NCBI GenBank assembly: GCA_947474995.1
Contig: CANJNJ010000018.1
Span: forward strand, 1 to 49,738
Length of the DNA stretch: 49,738 bases
Reading direction: 5' to 3'
DNA from: Opitutaceae bacterium
GTDB lineage: Bacteria > Verrucomicrobiota > Verrucomicrobiia > Opitutales > Opitutaceae
Notes under the pieces: generated by a model
Databases searched by the model: none
Seen by the model: only the letters and a program-made list of their open reading frames with translations
Told to the model about the DNA's origin: nothing
Made by a program: the position numbers and the translations under genes
Shown here: piece by piece, positions 1-8,448 of the stretch
Layout: the number at the start of each line of letters is the position of its first letter
Numbering within the stretch: position 1 is the first letter of the stretch

Positions 1-248
1 CATGTTGGGTTTCTTTTGCGTCGGCGGTCGGGGGTTGGTCGGCCGGACGCCGGCATGCATTGGTAAATTCGAATCGGTCGCGAGGAAATTCCTCTCCGCG
101 GTCGAGGGTTGATCCTCTTGCGCTGGGTCTGAGGCCGGGCGGAGACAGGCGAGTTTTGAAGCGCCCCTCCCGACTTGCGCGCCACGAACTTCCGGCCCAC
201 TTGTCACTCTGCTTTGAAAAACCCCGGACCCCGAGCCCTTTTCCCATC

Positions 249-965
249 GTGAATTTCTATTCCAGCCGCCAGCGAACCGCCACCGTCGCGAGCATGTTTC
301 TGTGGGCCACGCTGACGGGGCCGGCGGCCGCGGGCGAAAAAGAAGAAGAGCCGCTCCACACCATTCGGGCCCAGAACAAAGTCCTGCTTCAAGCCGGCAC
401 CACCAATCTGACGCTGACCGAAACCATCGTGGTCAGCCCGATTGAGTTGAAGAAGGAGAACGATCGCCCGGGAGCCGCCAACCTCGTCAATCTGCTGATT
501 TCCCCGCTGTGGTTGCAGGACGGAAATTATGCGGGTTCGGCCTTCACCGCGGTGAAACCCTATCTCAATCTTTCCCACGGCCGGATCCGGCGCTTTGCCT
601 TGACGCGCCCCGATGGCGAACCGGTGCGGACGATGGATCAGATGACTCCGGATTGCCGCTACGTGCTGAGCGTGGAATTGGGCCACGTGATGCCGGAGCG
701 CCTCACCGTCACGGTCACCATGGCGCAACCGAGCGGGATTCGGCCCGGGATGGAATTGTTCTACACGCCCAGCAATGACGGCCACGCGTTCCGCTCCGGC
801 CCGCCGGAAACCGTCTACACGCAATTGCGGATCCGGGCGGATGGACAACTGGAGCCCTGGCAGGTTTGGCAGGGCGATAAGCTGCTACCCCGGGCGGACT
901 CCACCGCCGTCAACCTGGAGCGCGATGTCAGCCACACGATTCGGTTCGGAGTGAAAGCGGAGTAA
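249..965 (+). CDS. exported protein of unknown function
   Basis: The frame stays open from position 60, but the GTG at 249 is preferred. It gives a basic N-terminus (YSSRQR), a hydrophobic stretch (TVASMFLWATLTG) and an AAA-G cleavage site, a normal Sec signal peptide. An ATG at 294 would cut the signal in half. The mature part of about 205 residues is soluble and has no motif I recognise. It contains repeated valine/threonine-rich strands, so a beta-rich periplasmic fold is plausible. No cysteines or obvious catalytic signature are seen. It stands alone, with the next gene convergent at 1220-2155. The coding call is secure from length and codon use; the function is unknown. Confidence 0.7.
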   Translation: MNFYSSRQRTATVASMFLWATLTGPAAAGEKEEEPLHTIRAQNKVLLQAGTTNLTLTETIVVSPIELKKENDRPGAANLVNLLISPLWLQDGNYAGSAFTAVKPYLNLSHGRIRRFALTRPDGEPVRTMDQMTPDCRYVLSVELGHVMPERLTVTVTMAQPSGIRPGMELFYTPSNDGHAFRSGPPETVYTQLRIRADGQLEPWQVWQGDKLLPRADSTAVNLERDVSHTIRFGVKAE

Positions 966-1219
966 ACGTCAATCCACGGTCAAGGGCCCGCGTGACTTCC
1001 GCAAAGCTCCCATGGCTTGTCATTCTGTGACAGGTCACGAAGGCGCTGAAAGGTGGACCGTGCGCTCCGCGCGCGGTCAGCGTTGGGTTCGATCGCAGCT
1101 TCGATGGCCGCCACGGAGTGCACGGCCCACCCGGTACGCCTTCGGCGGGTTTTTAAATGACTTATTCCGAGGCGTCATCAGCAGCGCAGCGAAGAATGAC
1201 GGACAACTTTAAACCGCCG

Positions 1220-2155
1220 CTAGCGCAGCGGGGCCATCACGCCGTTGCGTTCGTCGTGCAGGACGGAGACATCCAGTCCGTCCAACACGAGCACGCCTTG
1301 CAGCGACGAAATGAGTTTGGCCTCGCTCCACTGCCAGACGACCGCACCCGCGCGATCGAATTCCAACAACTGCACGCCCGACTCCCCGTGCCCCGGGCCA
1401 TGCCCCTGCCAGTTGGCGACGACAATATCGCCGTTCGCCAGGAGCTGGAACATCGCGTAGAAGTTCGGATTCGCGAAGGCCAGGGCCGCGGACTTCGCGC
1501 CGATTTTGCGCACGATGCCACCGCGGTCGTCGAGTTCCACCAGGAACGGGGTGTAGCCAGCCGAAGCGAGCGTGTGCCCGTCGGGCAGCCGGACGGCCTT
1601 CCAGGCGTGGCGAAAGTCGGGCACGGTCCACTCGTGCACGGCCGCGCCCTCGCGCGTCACTTCGCGGATCATGGTGTCGTTCATCAGCAGGAACGTTCCC
1701 GCACTGGTCTCGCGCGCCAGCCGCACGTAGTTGCCCGGCAAAACCGTCTTGTGCACCACGCCGGAATCACCGAGTTCCAACAGCACCACCCCTTTCGCCT
1801 TATCGAGGTTCACGCCCACGAGGAGGGTGTGCCCGTTCGCCAACCGCCGGGCGGATGTCACGCCCTTGTAACGGGCGACTTCTTTCAGGAGTTTCCCGGT
1901 CGTCAGCTCAAATTCCGAGTAGCCGGTATCGTGGCCGACCAGAATCCTCCCGCCGCCGATAAGCTGCAGATCGCGGGGCACCGGCTGACCCGCGGGGACG
2001 ATCCAGTTATTCGCCGGATTGTTCTCGTCGATATGCAGCAGGTTGCCGAGGCCCTCATCAATCGCAACGAACTCGTGCTTCGGCGGCGTGGCCCCGAAAC
2101 TCAGGACGGCCCAGCCACCGAAAAGAACCGTGCTCAGGCAGGCGGTGACATTCAT
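1220..2155 (-). CDS. exported beta-propeller-like protein
   Basis: This encodes about 311 residues. The start is the ATG at 2155 because it opens a signal peptide (MNVTACLSTVLFGGWAVLSFGA). The open frame runs 24 nt further upstream but that adds only a hydrophilic tail. The rest is made of blade-like repeats of the form 'G-hydrophobic-LPDGHTLASAG' and 'LANGHTLLVG', ending with aspartate-rich turns such as ELDDRGG and EFDRAGAVVWQW. This is the pattern of six- to seven-bladed propellers of the PQQ-like or arylsulfotransferase-like type. Similar proteins in planctomycetes and verrucomicrobia are annotated only as propellers. No catalytic histidine motif is evident. The role is unknown; it is probably periplasmic. 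Confidence 0.75.
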   Translation of the reverse strand: MNVTACLSTVLFGGWAVLSFGATPPKHEFVAIDEGLGNLLHIDENNPANNWIVPAGQPVPRDLQLIGGGRILVGHDTGYSEFELTTGKLLKEVARYKGVTSARRLANGHTLLVGVNLDKAKGVVLLELGDSGVVHKTVLPGNYVRLARETSAGTFLLMNDTMIREVTREGAAVHEWTVPDFRHAWKAVRLPDGHTLASAGYTPFLVELDDRGGIVRKIGAKSAALAFANPNFYAMFQLLANGDIVVANWQGHGPGHGESGVQLLEFDRAGAVVWQWSEAKLISSLQGVLVLDGLDVSVLHDERNGVMAPLR

Positions 2156-2278
2156 CCCGTCAGGCTGAGGCGAAGACAAATAGCTGCCAATCTTTACTGC
2201 GACGGTCCATCCGCCGCGCTTTCACCTCGCCAGCCGTGGGGACGTTTGCCGTCATGAAAGGCTCCGCTCCGCCCCCGC

Positions 2279-2737
2279 ATGCCCCGTCTGACTCCCGTGC
2301 CAACCCTCGCCGCGTTCGGTCTCATCGGGCTGTTCCTCCTCCCTTCGGCCCTCCGCGCCGCGGAGCCCATCGAACAGGAATCGCGGTCCGGCGAGTACGT
2401 GGCGCGCGTGACGGCGACGGAAAAAAGTGACGGACCCGGCGTGGCGTACCCCTTGACGATCGCAATCACCACCCGGAGCACCAAACGGACCGTCGTGTTT
2501 CCCACCGAGGTCAGCGCCGTGACCAAGTGGATCGCGCGCTGGGATCCAAAGGTGGACTGCTTCATTTTTTTCGCCCCGCAGGCCGAAGGCTGGAGCGCCG
2601 CATATGTCCCCGAGAGCAAATACGGACCGTTCATCTCTCGGCCGCTCACGGACGACGAAAAGGCTTTCGGGGAAAAGATGCTGGACGAAAAATACGGAAC
2701 GCGAAAGCCCGAGCGCCGACTGCCGATTCCACGGTAG
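2279..2737 (+). CDS. small exported protein of unknown function
   Basis: This is a 152-residue protein with a clear Sec signal peptide (MPRLTPVPTLAAFGLIGLFLLPSALRA, cleavage after ALRA). The mature part of about 125 residues has a central hydrophobic strand region (KVDCFIFFAP) with a single cysteine, then a charged C-terminus (DDEKAFGEKMLDEKYG). It resembles small periplasmic proteins of unknown function. It is divergent from the propeller gene at 1220-2155 and followed by a long non-coding stretch. The start is an ATG with no strong ribosome-binding site. The frame is credible; the function is unknown. Confidence 0.6.
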   Translation: MPRLTPVPTLAAFGLIGLFLLPSALRAAEPIEQESRSGEYVARVTATEKSDGPGVAYPLTIAITTRSTKRTVVFPTEVSAVTKWIARWDPKVDCFIFFAPQAEGWSAAYVPESKYGPFISRPLTDDEKAFGEKMLDEKYGTRKPERRLPIPR

Positions 2738-2884
2738 GGGCCAAATTTTCCCCGGGGAATTTCAGCCACTTTGGAGTCCGGCGACCTGGCGCCGTTTTCC
2801 GCTTCGCACGAAAAACGCGCTGCGCCAGAACCGATCGACAAACGCGGCGTCAAGCCGGCCGCACGCCATCGCGCCGGCTAGTCG

Positions 2885-3049
2885 CTAAAATTTACCCTGC
2901 ACCTTGCCGCAGAATACTTGGGCGTTGAAATCATTCCTCCCGGCAAACAGGCCGTCGCGATTGGTCACGTAGCCGTACTTGGCGGGGTAGCTCAGCCGAT
3001 CGCTTTGGCCGCGCAGATCGTCGTCCATCCGACGCTGGAGCGCGGACAT
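2885..3049 (-). CDS. possible short ORF or remnant (54 codons)
   Basis: The frame runs from the ATG at 3049 to the TAG at 2885. The translation has natural-looking composition, including SYPAKYGYVTNRDGLFAGRN and a C-terminal GKVQGKF. It has no convincing upstream ribosome-binding site and no recognisable family. It could be the 3' end of a lost gene or a small secreted-protein fragment. It lies in a repeat-bearing gap, which favours decay. Confidence is low. Confidence 0.25.
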   Translation of the reverse strand: MSALQRRMDDDLRGQSDRLSYPAKYGYVTNRDGLFAGRNDFNAQVFCGKVQGKF

Positions 3050-3088
3050 TTCACCCCGCGGAAGCCGGCGCCAAAGGTTCCTTCGTAA

Positions 3089-3108
3089 CCCGCCTCGCGC
3101 GAGGCGGG
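3089..3108. repeat. 20-bp perfect palindrome, CCCGCCTC family
   Basis: CCCGCCTCGC/GCGAGGCGGG is a perfect inverted repeat without a loop. It is related to the CCCGCCTC-TCCC-GAGGCGGG hairpin at 17320-17339. It lies 46 bp beyond the 3' end of the hydroxyacid dehydrogenase gene. No T-run follows on that gene's strand, so it is not an intrinsic terminator for it. Confidence 0.7.
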
Positions 3109-3153
3109 ACCGAAAAAAATGCCAACGCCATCAGCCCTGCCCTCTCGGCCGGG

Positions 3154-4107
3154 TTAGTTGACCAGATTGATCGGTTTCCCCGCCTGAAACGCCGCGACGT
3201 TTTCGGCGGTTACTTTCGTCAACCGCCGCCGCGCCTCGACCGCCGCCCACGCGATGTGCGGCGTGAGCGTGAGATTCGGGGCCTTCAACAGCGCGCTGTC
3301 GGCGGGGAGCGGTTCCACTGTCACCACGTCGAGCGCGGCGCCCGCAATCCATCCGGCCTGGAGCGCCTCGGCGATGTCCGCATCCCGCACGAGCGGACCA
3401 CGGGACGTGTTGATCAGATAGGCGCTCTTCTTCATCGAGCGAAGCAGTTCGTTCCGGACCATTCCGGTGTTTTCCGGCGTCAGATTGCAATGCAGGGTAA
3501 CCACGTCCGCCTCGGCGAACAGTTCAGGAATCCCGCGCCAGGCGAAGGGATAGGTCGGCGGATTCCCCTGGTAAACGTCATTGGCGAGCACGTTCATTTT
3601 GAAGGCCGCCGCCAACTCACCCACCCTTCGACCAATGCGGCCGAATCCGACGATGCCGATCGTTTTCCCGGCCAGTTCGGCCAGCGGCCGGCGCCAGAAA
3701 CTCCATTCGTTCACCCGGGTCCACTCGCCCTGGTGCACGAGATCGCTGTGCAGCTGGGGTTGGCGAAAATGATTCAGCAGCAGGGCAAAAACGTATTCCG
3801 CCACGGCGTCCGTGCCATAGATGGGCACATTGGAGACCGCGATGCCCTTCGCTCGCGCCGCCTTGACGTCGACGACGTTGTAGCCCGTGGCGAGGACGCC
3901 GACGAACTTCAGCTTTGGCAGCTTGGCCATGGTCTCGGCCGTGAGCGGCGTCTTGTTGGTCAGCAGAACCTCGGCATCACGCGACCGCTCCAGGATCTGG
4001 TCGGGTGCCGTGCGGTCGTGGCAGACAAATTCGCCGAGCTTCGACACCTCTTCCCACGGATTGTCGCCGGGGTTCAACGCGTAGCCATCAAGAACAACTA
4101 TTTTCAT
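3154..4107 (-). CDS. D-2-hydroxyacid dehydrogenase (glycerate dehydrogenase-like)
   Basis: This is a 317-residue NAD(P)-dependent D-2-hydroxyacid dehydrogenase, cytoplasmic, likely reducing hydroxypyruvate or a related 2-oxoacid. The ATG at 4107 (MKIVVLDGY) is the family start; the frame reads a little further upstream without conservation. The nucleotide-binding glycine motif GFGRIG is at residues 154-159. The catalytic triad of the family is present: Arg236 in NTSRGPLV, Glu265 in DVVTVEP and His284 in LTPHIAW. The ATGYNVVD and RGPLVRDADI signatures fit the glycerate dehydrogenase/HprA branch. The length is normal. The gene is divergent from the AsmA-like gene and appears monocistronic. Confidence 0.92.
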   Translation of the reverse strand: MKIVVLDGYALNPGDNPWEEVSKLGEFVCHDRTAPDQILERSRDAEVLLTNKTPLTAETMAKLPKLKFVGVLATGYNVVDVKAARAKGIAVSNVPIYGTDAVAEYVFALLLNHFRQPQLHSDLVHQGEWTRVNEWSFWRRPLAELAGKTIGIVGFGRIGRRVGELAAAFKMNVLANDVYQGNPPTYPFAWRGIPELFAEADVVTLHCNLTPENTGMVRNELLRSMKKSAYLINTSRGPLVRDADIAEALQAGWIAGAALDVVTVEPLPADSALLKAPNLTLTPHIAWAAVEARRRLTKVTAENVAAFQAGKPINLVN

Positions 4108-4328
4108 GAGTGAGAACAGTCTAGTGGTCCCGGCCCCCTCCGTGGCCATCCTGAACTTACGAATTCCTTGGCCGGCGCCCTAGCCGGAAGACACCCACCG
4201 CGCGGGCACCACGGTCCCGGTCCTAAAATCGCGTCGTGCCGCGGCTGGTGCGGCCTCGCGGAGACTTGCGCCTCCGCTTCGTCGGCACCTTGTTGACAGC
4301 GCGCGGTCTGACTGGCCGCGTCCAACCT

Positions 4329-7292
4329 TTGAAAGCGATTCGACTACTCTTGATTTGTCTGGCGGTGGCGGTCGCGCTGGTCGCATTGCTCGGCCTGGCG
4401 ACCTTGGATTCGCGGGTGCAGACGTTGATCGCGCAAGCGATGCTCGAGCGACAGCCCGGGGTGCGCGGCAACCTGGGCTCGGTTTCTGCCGGATTGAACC
4501 AGGTCGAATTCACCGACGTGCACCTGGAGGTCGACGGCGCCCTGCTCAAGTTGCCTTCCCTCCAGGTCGGACTTCCGGTCAAGGACGCCGTCTGGCACCA
4601 AAATTTTCTCATCCGCAACCTCGTGGCCAAAGGCTGGACCCTGGACTTAAGCAGCGCCCATGCGCCCCCCGCCCCCGGGCCGCGGACCGCCGTGCCGCCG
4701 AAAGCGGACGACCAGGGAAGCGCCGCACCCTCCGCCGGCGTAATCGCCGCGCAGCAAGCCGTGCTGCTTTTTCACTCGCTCTCCAAAGGTTGGGCTTTTC
4801 CGTGTGACGTCTCGCTCGATGGCGTCGACTTGGACGGTGAAATTATTCTCGCCGCGCCCGCGGGCGAACCTCCGCCCCGACTGCACGTGGCGATCAAAGG
4901 CGGCGGCCTGACCGCGGGGCGCGAAGCCACGTTCACCTACGACGCCGCGATCGCCCAGCCCTTTTCCCGTCCGCCAAAGAACGCCGCCGCCGCCAGCGGC
5001 CGCCTGCTCGTCACCATGGATTCGCCGCGCCAGATCGACCACCTGCGCATCGAGGGCCATGCCACCGAGGGCACGCTTCCGCCCGACCTCACGTTTGCGG
5101 CCAATCTCGCGCGCGCCCGCGTGGCCGATGACGAAGCGGGCACGCTGGAGTTGAGCCGCGGTGACCGCTCGCTCGCGACCCTGCGGGCCCGTTTCGTACC
5201 CACCGAGCAAAAATTTGCCGGCACCTGGAAGATCGATTTTCGCGAATCCGAACTGGCCCGACTTTCCTCGGACCGAAGCCTCGACCCCTTGGCCGTTTCC
5301 GGGGAAGGCGAATTTGAAATCGAAGCCGCGCTCGGTGGGGTCCAGGCCGTCGGCCACCTGCAAGCCGTCGCCAGCAATTTGGGCCTGGGCGCAAAGCCTT
5401 TGGCACACACCGGACCCATCACGCTGGCCGCGGCATTTGCGGTCGCCCATCGCGGGAAAATGCTGCGCTTTTCCCGACTCGATGTCACCGTCGACGGCTC
5501 GAAACCGATTGGCGCCGTGCGCTCGCTGCAACCGTTCGACGTCGACGAAAAGACTGGCGCCCTGGCCCTTTCCGCTCCGGCCGGCAACTGGATGGAAGGC
5601 GAATTGCGCGGACTGCCCCTCGCGTGGCTCTCCGGACTTTCGTCCGGGCTCACCGTGACGGGAAGCGACGCGAGCGGTGAATTCATCCTCCGAAGCACCA
5701 AGGGCGAGATTTCCGTGCGCTCGAAGACACCGCTAACCGCCGCGAAGGTTGCGCTCGCCAATGCCCGCGGCCCACTCGCGGAGGACCTCGACATTTCGGT
5801 CATGGTGGAGGCCGACTCGACCGGCCGGAGATGGGACGTGCGCTGGACTCCCTTGCTCATCAGCAGCGCAGGCCGCCCACTGGCGAAAATCGAGGGCTCG
5901 GCGACAACCCCATCCGGCTTCGACAAGGGCGTCGCGCTCGCCGGAACGTGGGAGAGCGATCTGGAGGCTCTGGCCCTGCAGCCGGCCTTTCGCTCCGTCG
6001 ACTGGATCAAGGGACGCTCGGCCAAGGGGGAATTTTCCGCTCACGCTGGATCGTGGTTCGAACTGAAAGGCAAAGTAGACGCGATCGGCCTCGAACCCGG
6101 TCACGCGCTCACAGCCAGTTTGAGTGCGGACGTCGACAGCGGCGGCCGGCTGTCCTTTCTCGTTCCCCTGAAAATTTCCTTCGGGGCGAACGTCTCCGAC
6201 TTTTCGATCGAAGGCAAACGAACCGGGCGCGGCGCCACTGCGCAGCTTTATGTCGACCTTAAGGGTGAAAATGTGGCGTTGGAACATCTCCAACTCCTGG
6301 TCGCGCCTTTGGCCGCGAATCAAAATCCGGGACCGGGGCCAGATGCATTGCCGTTTTGGGGTGACTCGACGGGACGGTTAACCCTGGCCTTCACCAAACT
6401 TCGTGCGGAGGAGAAAGCGTACCAAGACGTCGGCGGAACATTTTTCGTCGCTCCCGGCTTCTTCCGTCTCGAAGGCGGCCACGGCACTTTGCCGCCCTAC
6501 AATACGACCAAGTTCGCCGGAGAAATTCGCTTCCAGGCCGATGGCGCGCGACCCTATACGCTCAAGGGCAACGCGAGTCTCGCGGGTCTTGACGCCAAGA
6601 CGCTGTTCACCGCCAAACCGCCCCACGTGGTCGAGGGCAAATTCGCGGTGGCGGCGTCGGTGTTCGGCGCGGGCAGAACGCTCCGGGAACTACTGGATAG
6701 CCAGCAGACGGATTTCACATTCACGAGCAGCGCCGGAATCGTCCGGTTACTGAAGACCTCCGTCGCGGAATCGGTCCCCCAGAACGTCTCGAAGGTGAAG
6801 GACACGCTCGGGGCCTTGGGCTCGGCCTTGGGCGCGCTGCTGAAGGTCAAGCGCGACACCATCGATCTCAGCCCGAGCATCGTCAGCCCGAGCGCCGAGG
6901 CGGCCCTGAACGTCTCCTACGGTCTTGCGGAAATCGCGTACACGAATCTGGAAGTGACGGCGACGCGCGGCGCCGATCGCAATCTTCGTCTGGCCAACAT
7001 CGCCCTGACCGCCGCGAACGCGAAGTTGACCGGCACCGGCGAGATTACGTACGCCAAGGATCTCCCCGTGGCCGCGCGGCCCCTCAGTCTGGATTTACAG
7101 TTCAACGTGCGCAACGCGTTCGTCGCGCTGGTGGCGCCCACCGGATTGCTCGCCGCCCAAAATGACAAGGGCGGCTACACCCCCCTCAAACAACTCCTCC
7201 ATTTTGGCGGCACCTTGGAAAAAATCGACGCCAGCCAGTGGCACGATCTGCTGGCCGAGGTGGCGAACAGAAAACTGGAAGGGCCGAAATAG
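4329..7292 (+). CDS. large AsmA-like envelope protein
   Basis: The protein has about 987 residues from a TTG at 4329 (MKAIRLLLICLAVAVALVALLGL), which places the single N-terminal membrane anchor at the start. The frame stays open to a GTG at 4236, adding about 31 basic residues, so the true start is uncertain. After the anchor comes a very long beta-rich region with repeated 'GxLxxxLxG' and 'LKGxAxLAG' strands, typical of the AsmA/TamB/YhdP superfamily of inner-membrane-anchored periplasmic proteins linked to lipid transport and outer-membrane homeostasis. The C-terminal segment (LDLQFNVRNAFVAL through KQLLHFGGTLEK) resembles the end of AsmA-type repeats. The assignment rests on architecture. 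The substrate is unknown. The 3' end converges on the HD-domain gene. Confidence 0.75.
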   Translation: MKAIRLLLICLAVAVALVALLGLATLDSRVQTLIAQAMLERQPGVRGNLGSVSAGLNQVEFTDVHLEVDGALLKLPSLQVGLPVKDAVWHQNFLIRNLVAKGWTLDLSSAHAPPAPGPRTAVPPKADDQGSAAPSAGVIAAQQAVLLFHSLSKGWAFPCDVSLDGVDLDGEIILAAPAGEPPPRLHVAIKGGGLTAGREATFTYDAAIAQPFSRPPKNAAAASGRLLVTMDSPRQIDHLRIEGHATEGTLPPDLTFAANLARARVADDEAGTLELSRGDRSLATLRARFVPTEQKFAGTWKIDFRESELARLSSDRSLDPLAVSGEGEFEIEAALGGVQAVGHLQAVASNLGLGAKPLAHTGPITLAAAFAVAHRGKMLRFSRLDVTVDGSKPIGAVRSLQPFDVDEKTGALALSAPAGNWMEGELRGLPLAWLSGLSSGLTVTGSDASGEFILRSTKGEISVRSKTPLTAAKVALANARGPLAEDLDISVMVEADSTGRRWDVRWTPLLISSAGRPLAKIEGSATTPSGFDKGVALAGTWESDLEALALQPAFRSVDWIKGRSAKGEFSAHAGSWFELKGKVDAIGLEPGHALTASLSADVDSGGRLSFLVPLKISFGANVSDFSIEGKRTGRGATAQLYVDLKGENVALEHLQLLVAPLAANQNPGPGPDALPFWGDSTGRLTLAFTKLRAEEKAYQDVGGTFFVAPGFFRLEGGHGTLPPYNTTKFAGEIRFQADGARPYTLKGNASLAGLDAKTLFTAKPPHVVEGKFAVAASVFGAGRTLRELLDSQQTDFTFTSSAGIVRLLKTSVAESVPQNVSKVKDTLGALGSALGALLKVKRDTIDLSPSIVSPSAEAALNVSYGLAEIAYTNLEVTATRGADRNLRLANIALTAANAKLTGTGEITYAKDLPVAARPLSLDLQFNVRNAFVALVAPTGLLAAQNDKGGYTPLKQLLHFGGTLEKIDASQWHDLLAEVANRKLEGPK

Positions 7293-7324
7293 GACTGCGG
7301 GGATTGAGAAATCCGACTGAGTGC

Positions 7325-7415
7325 GATGTGACGTGTGACTTGTGAAGTGTGACAATGGCCGAACTGCCTCGCACCAGTTTACCGGCCGCGCCTGTCACAC
7401 GCCACACGTCACACC
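7325..7415. repeat. inverted GTGACGTGTGAC-type repeat between convergent genes
   Basis: The left arm is at 7325-7353 (GATGTGACGTGTGAC, continuing with TGTGAAGTGTGAC). The right arm is at 7394-7415 (GTCACACGCCACACGTCACA). They are imperfect inverted copies of a GTGTGAC-rich motif. They lie exactly between the 3' ends of the AsmA-like and HD-domain genes and could act as a two-way transcript end, although no T-run is present. Confidence 0.55.
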
Positions 7416-7960
7416 TACGGCAACGCCGCGAAAAACTTAATCAGGTTGTCGACGTGCGCGTCGAGCGTGACCCCGAGGTGTTCGCAGCCGACATCGATGG
7501 TGTTGCGATCCACTTTCGCGGCGAAGGCGGGTTCCTTCACCTTCTTCTTAATCGAACTCGCCTTCATCTCGCCGTAGCGAACTGGGTTCAGTTTCCGGTA
7601 GGCGTAAAAAATCCCGCTGATCTCGTCACAAGCCAGCAGCGCCGCCGCAAGTTTCGTTTGGGGCAGTGTCGCGTAGCCATGGTAGCCGTAGGCGTGCGCC
7701 TCGACGGCGTGAATAAATTCCTCGGGATAATTCCAGTCCTTGAACCACCGCAATGATTCGCGCGGATGCGTATCCGGGTGTTGCTCGAAATCGAGATCGT
7801 GCAGCAGGCCGGCCAAGTGCCAGAGCAGTGGGTCGCCTTGAAAGACATTCGCGTAGCCGTCCATCGCCGTGGCGACCATCAGGGCATGATAGCGTTGGTA
7901 GGGATCCTGCACGTGCTTTTCGAGGAGTGCATTGGCTTCAATCTTGTTGGGCAGGCTCAT
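7415..7960 (-). CDS. HD-domain protein
   Basis: The 181-residue protein starts at the ATG at 7960 (MSLPNKIEANALLEKHV). The open frame extends upstream through the palindromic repeats at 8161-8272, but that part is not protein-like. Residues about 46-58 carry HLAGLLHDLDFEQH, the metal-binding His-Asp pair of HD phosphohydrolases. Further histidines lie in DTHPRESLRWF and HAVEAHAYGYHGY, and an Asp in LLACDEISG. This arrangement matches the small stand-alone HDIG-like proteins annotated as hydrolases or predicted phosphohydrolases. It is likely cytoplasmic, acting on a nucleotide or small phosphoester. No partner gene indicates a substrate. Confidence 0.85.
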   Translation of the reverse strand: MSLPNKIEANALLEKHVQDPYQRYHALMVATAMDGYANVFQGDPLLWHLAGLLHDLDFEQHPDTHPRESLRWFKDWNYPEEFIHAVEAHAYGYHGYATLPQTKLAAALLACDEISGIFYAYRKLNPVRYGEMKASSIKKKVKEPAFAAKVDRNTIDVGCEHLGVTLDAHVDNLIKFFAALP

Positions 7961-8160
7961 GGCAGAAGACCTCGACGGTGGGACACGAAAGTTCGAACGC
8001 AAAGGCCAAAACCGAAACCGTTCTGATTGCGGGTCGCTCACATGGGGCGCGCGGCCCGCTTTGACGCTTCTCGCTTTTATCGGGCGCCGTGGCCGGGAGC
8101 ACGCCCTGCTGCGGGAAAGTGTGCGCCCCACCCTGGTCACGCGAGATCCGCCCCTTTCCT

Positions 8161-8206
8161 GCACGACCAATTCCATGTCACGGCCGCGACATGGAATCGG
8201 CACCCC
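8161..8206. promoter_or_regulatory. 46-bp palindromic repeat, copy 1 (operator candidate)
   Basis: The core 8167-8200 is a 34-bp inverted repeat: the left arm CCAATTCCATGTCACGG pairs with the right arm with two mismatches. It is flanked by GCACGA and GCACCC. A second copy with the same flanks lies 66 bp downstream. The symmetry and tandem arrangement upstream of a gene suggest paired operator sites for a dimeric regulator. A dispersed palindromic repeat is the alternative. Confidence 0.6.
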
Positions 8207-8226
8207 GAATGACCCCGGGCCCGTAG

Positions 8227-8272
8227 GCACGACCAATTTCATGTCACGGCCGTGACATCGAATTGGCACCCG
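8227..8272. promoter_or_regulatory. 46-bp palindromic repeat, copy 2 (operator candidate)
   Basis: The core 8233-8266 is a 34-bp inverted repeat with two mismatches and a perfect centre, TGTCACGGCCGTGACA. It differs from copy 1 at only a few bases. Each change in one arm is not always matched in the other, so both copies keep near-perfect symmetry. The centre-to-centre distance is 66 bp. Confidence 0.6.
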
Positions 8273-8448
8273 AGCCGGACCGCGTGGTTTGACCGGGAGC
8301 GCGGATTGGCGGAAATTGAGCTGCGCCCGGCTCGATATTGCACCGCACGGCGACCTTGCCAGCGGGTCGTTGCTTCACACGATAACACCATCCCGCCGCC
8401 CCGTTGGGCGGTTCGATTCGCTCCGCCCCACTCCATCGAGAATCCAAC

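Larger units (their letters stand above)
2738..3153. other. 416-bp intergenic stretch with repeats and a possible remnant
   Basis: No full-length gene is visible. Near 2766-2805 lies one copy of the CGGCGACCTGGCGCCG...TTTTCCG repeat that also occurs near 46.3 and 47.95 kb. At 3089-3108 there is a perfect 20-bp palindrome, CCCGCCTCGCGCGAGGCGGG. Between them, a 54-codon minus-strand frame (2885-3049) may be a gene remnant. Confidence 0.6.
7961..8448. other. 488-bp divergent intergenic region
   Basis: This separates the HD-domain gene (leftward) from the Gfo/Idh/MocA gene (rightward). The part at 7961-8160 shows nothing I can name. The part at 8161-8272 holds two tandem 46-bp palindromic repeats, listed separately. 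A further 176 bp lead to the downstream start codon. Confidence 0.7.

Noticed and set aside
8401-8448. tRNA-like GGTTCGATTC sequence
   Set aside because: No acceptor, D or anticodon arms can be formed with the upstream bases.
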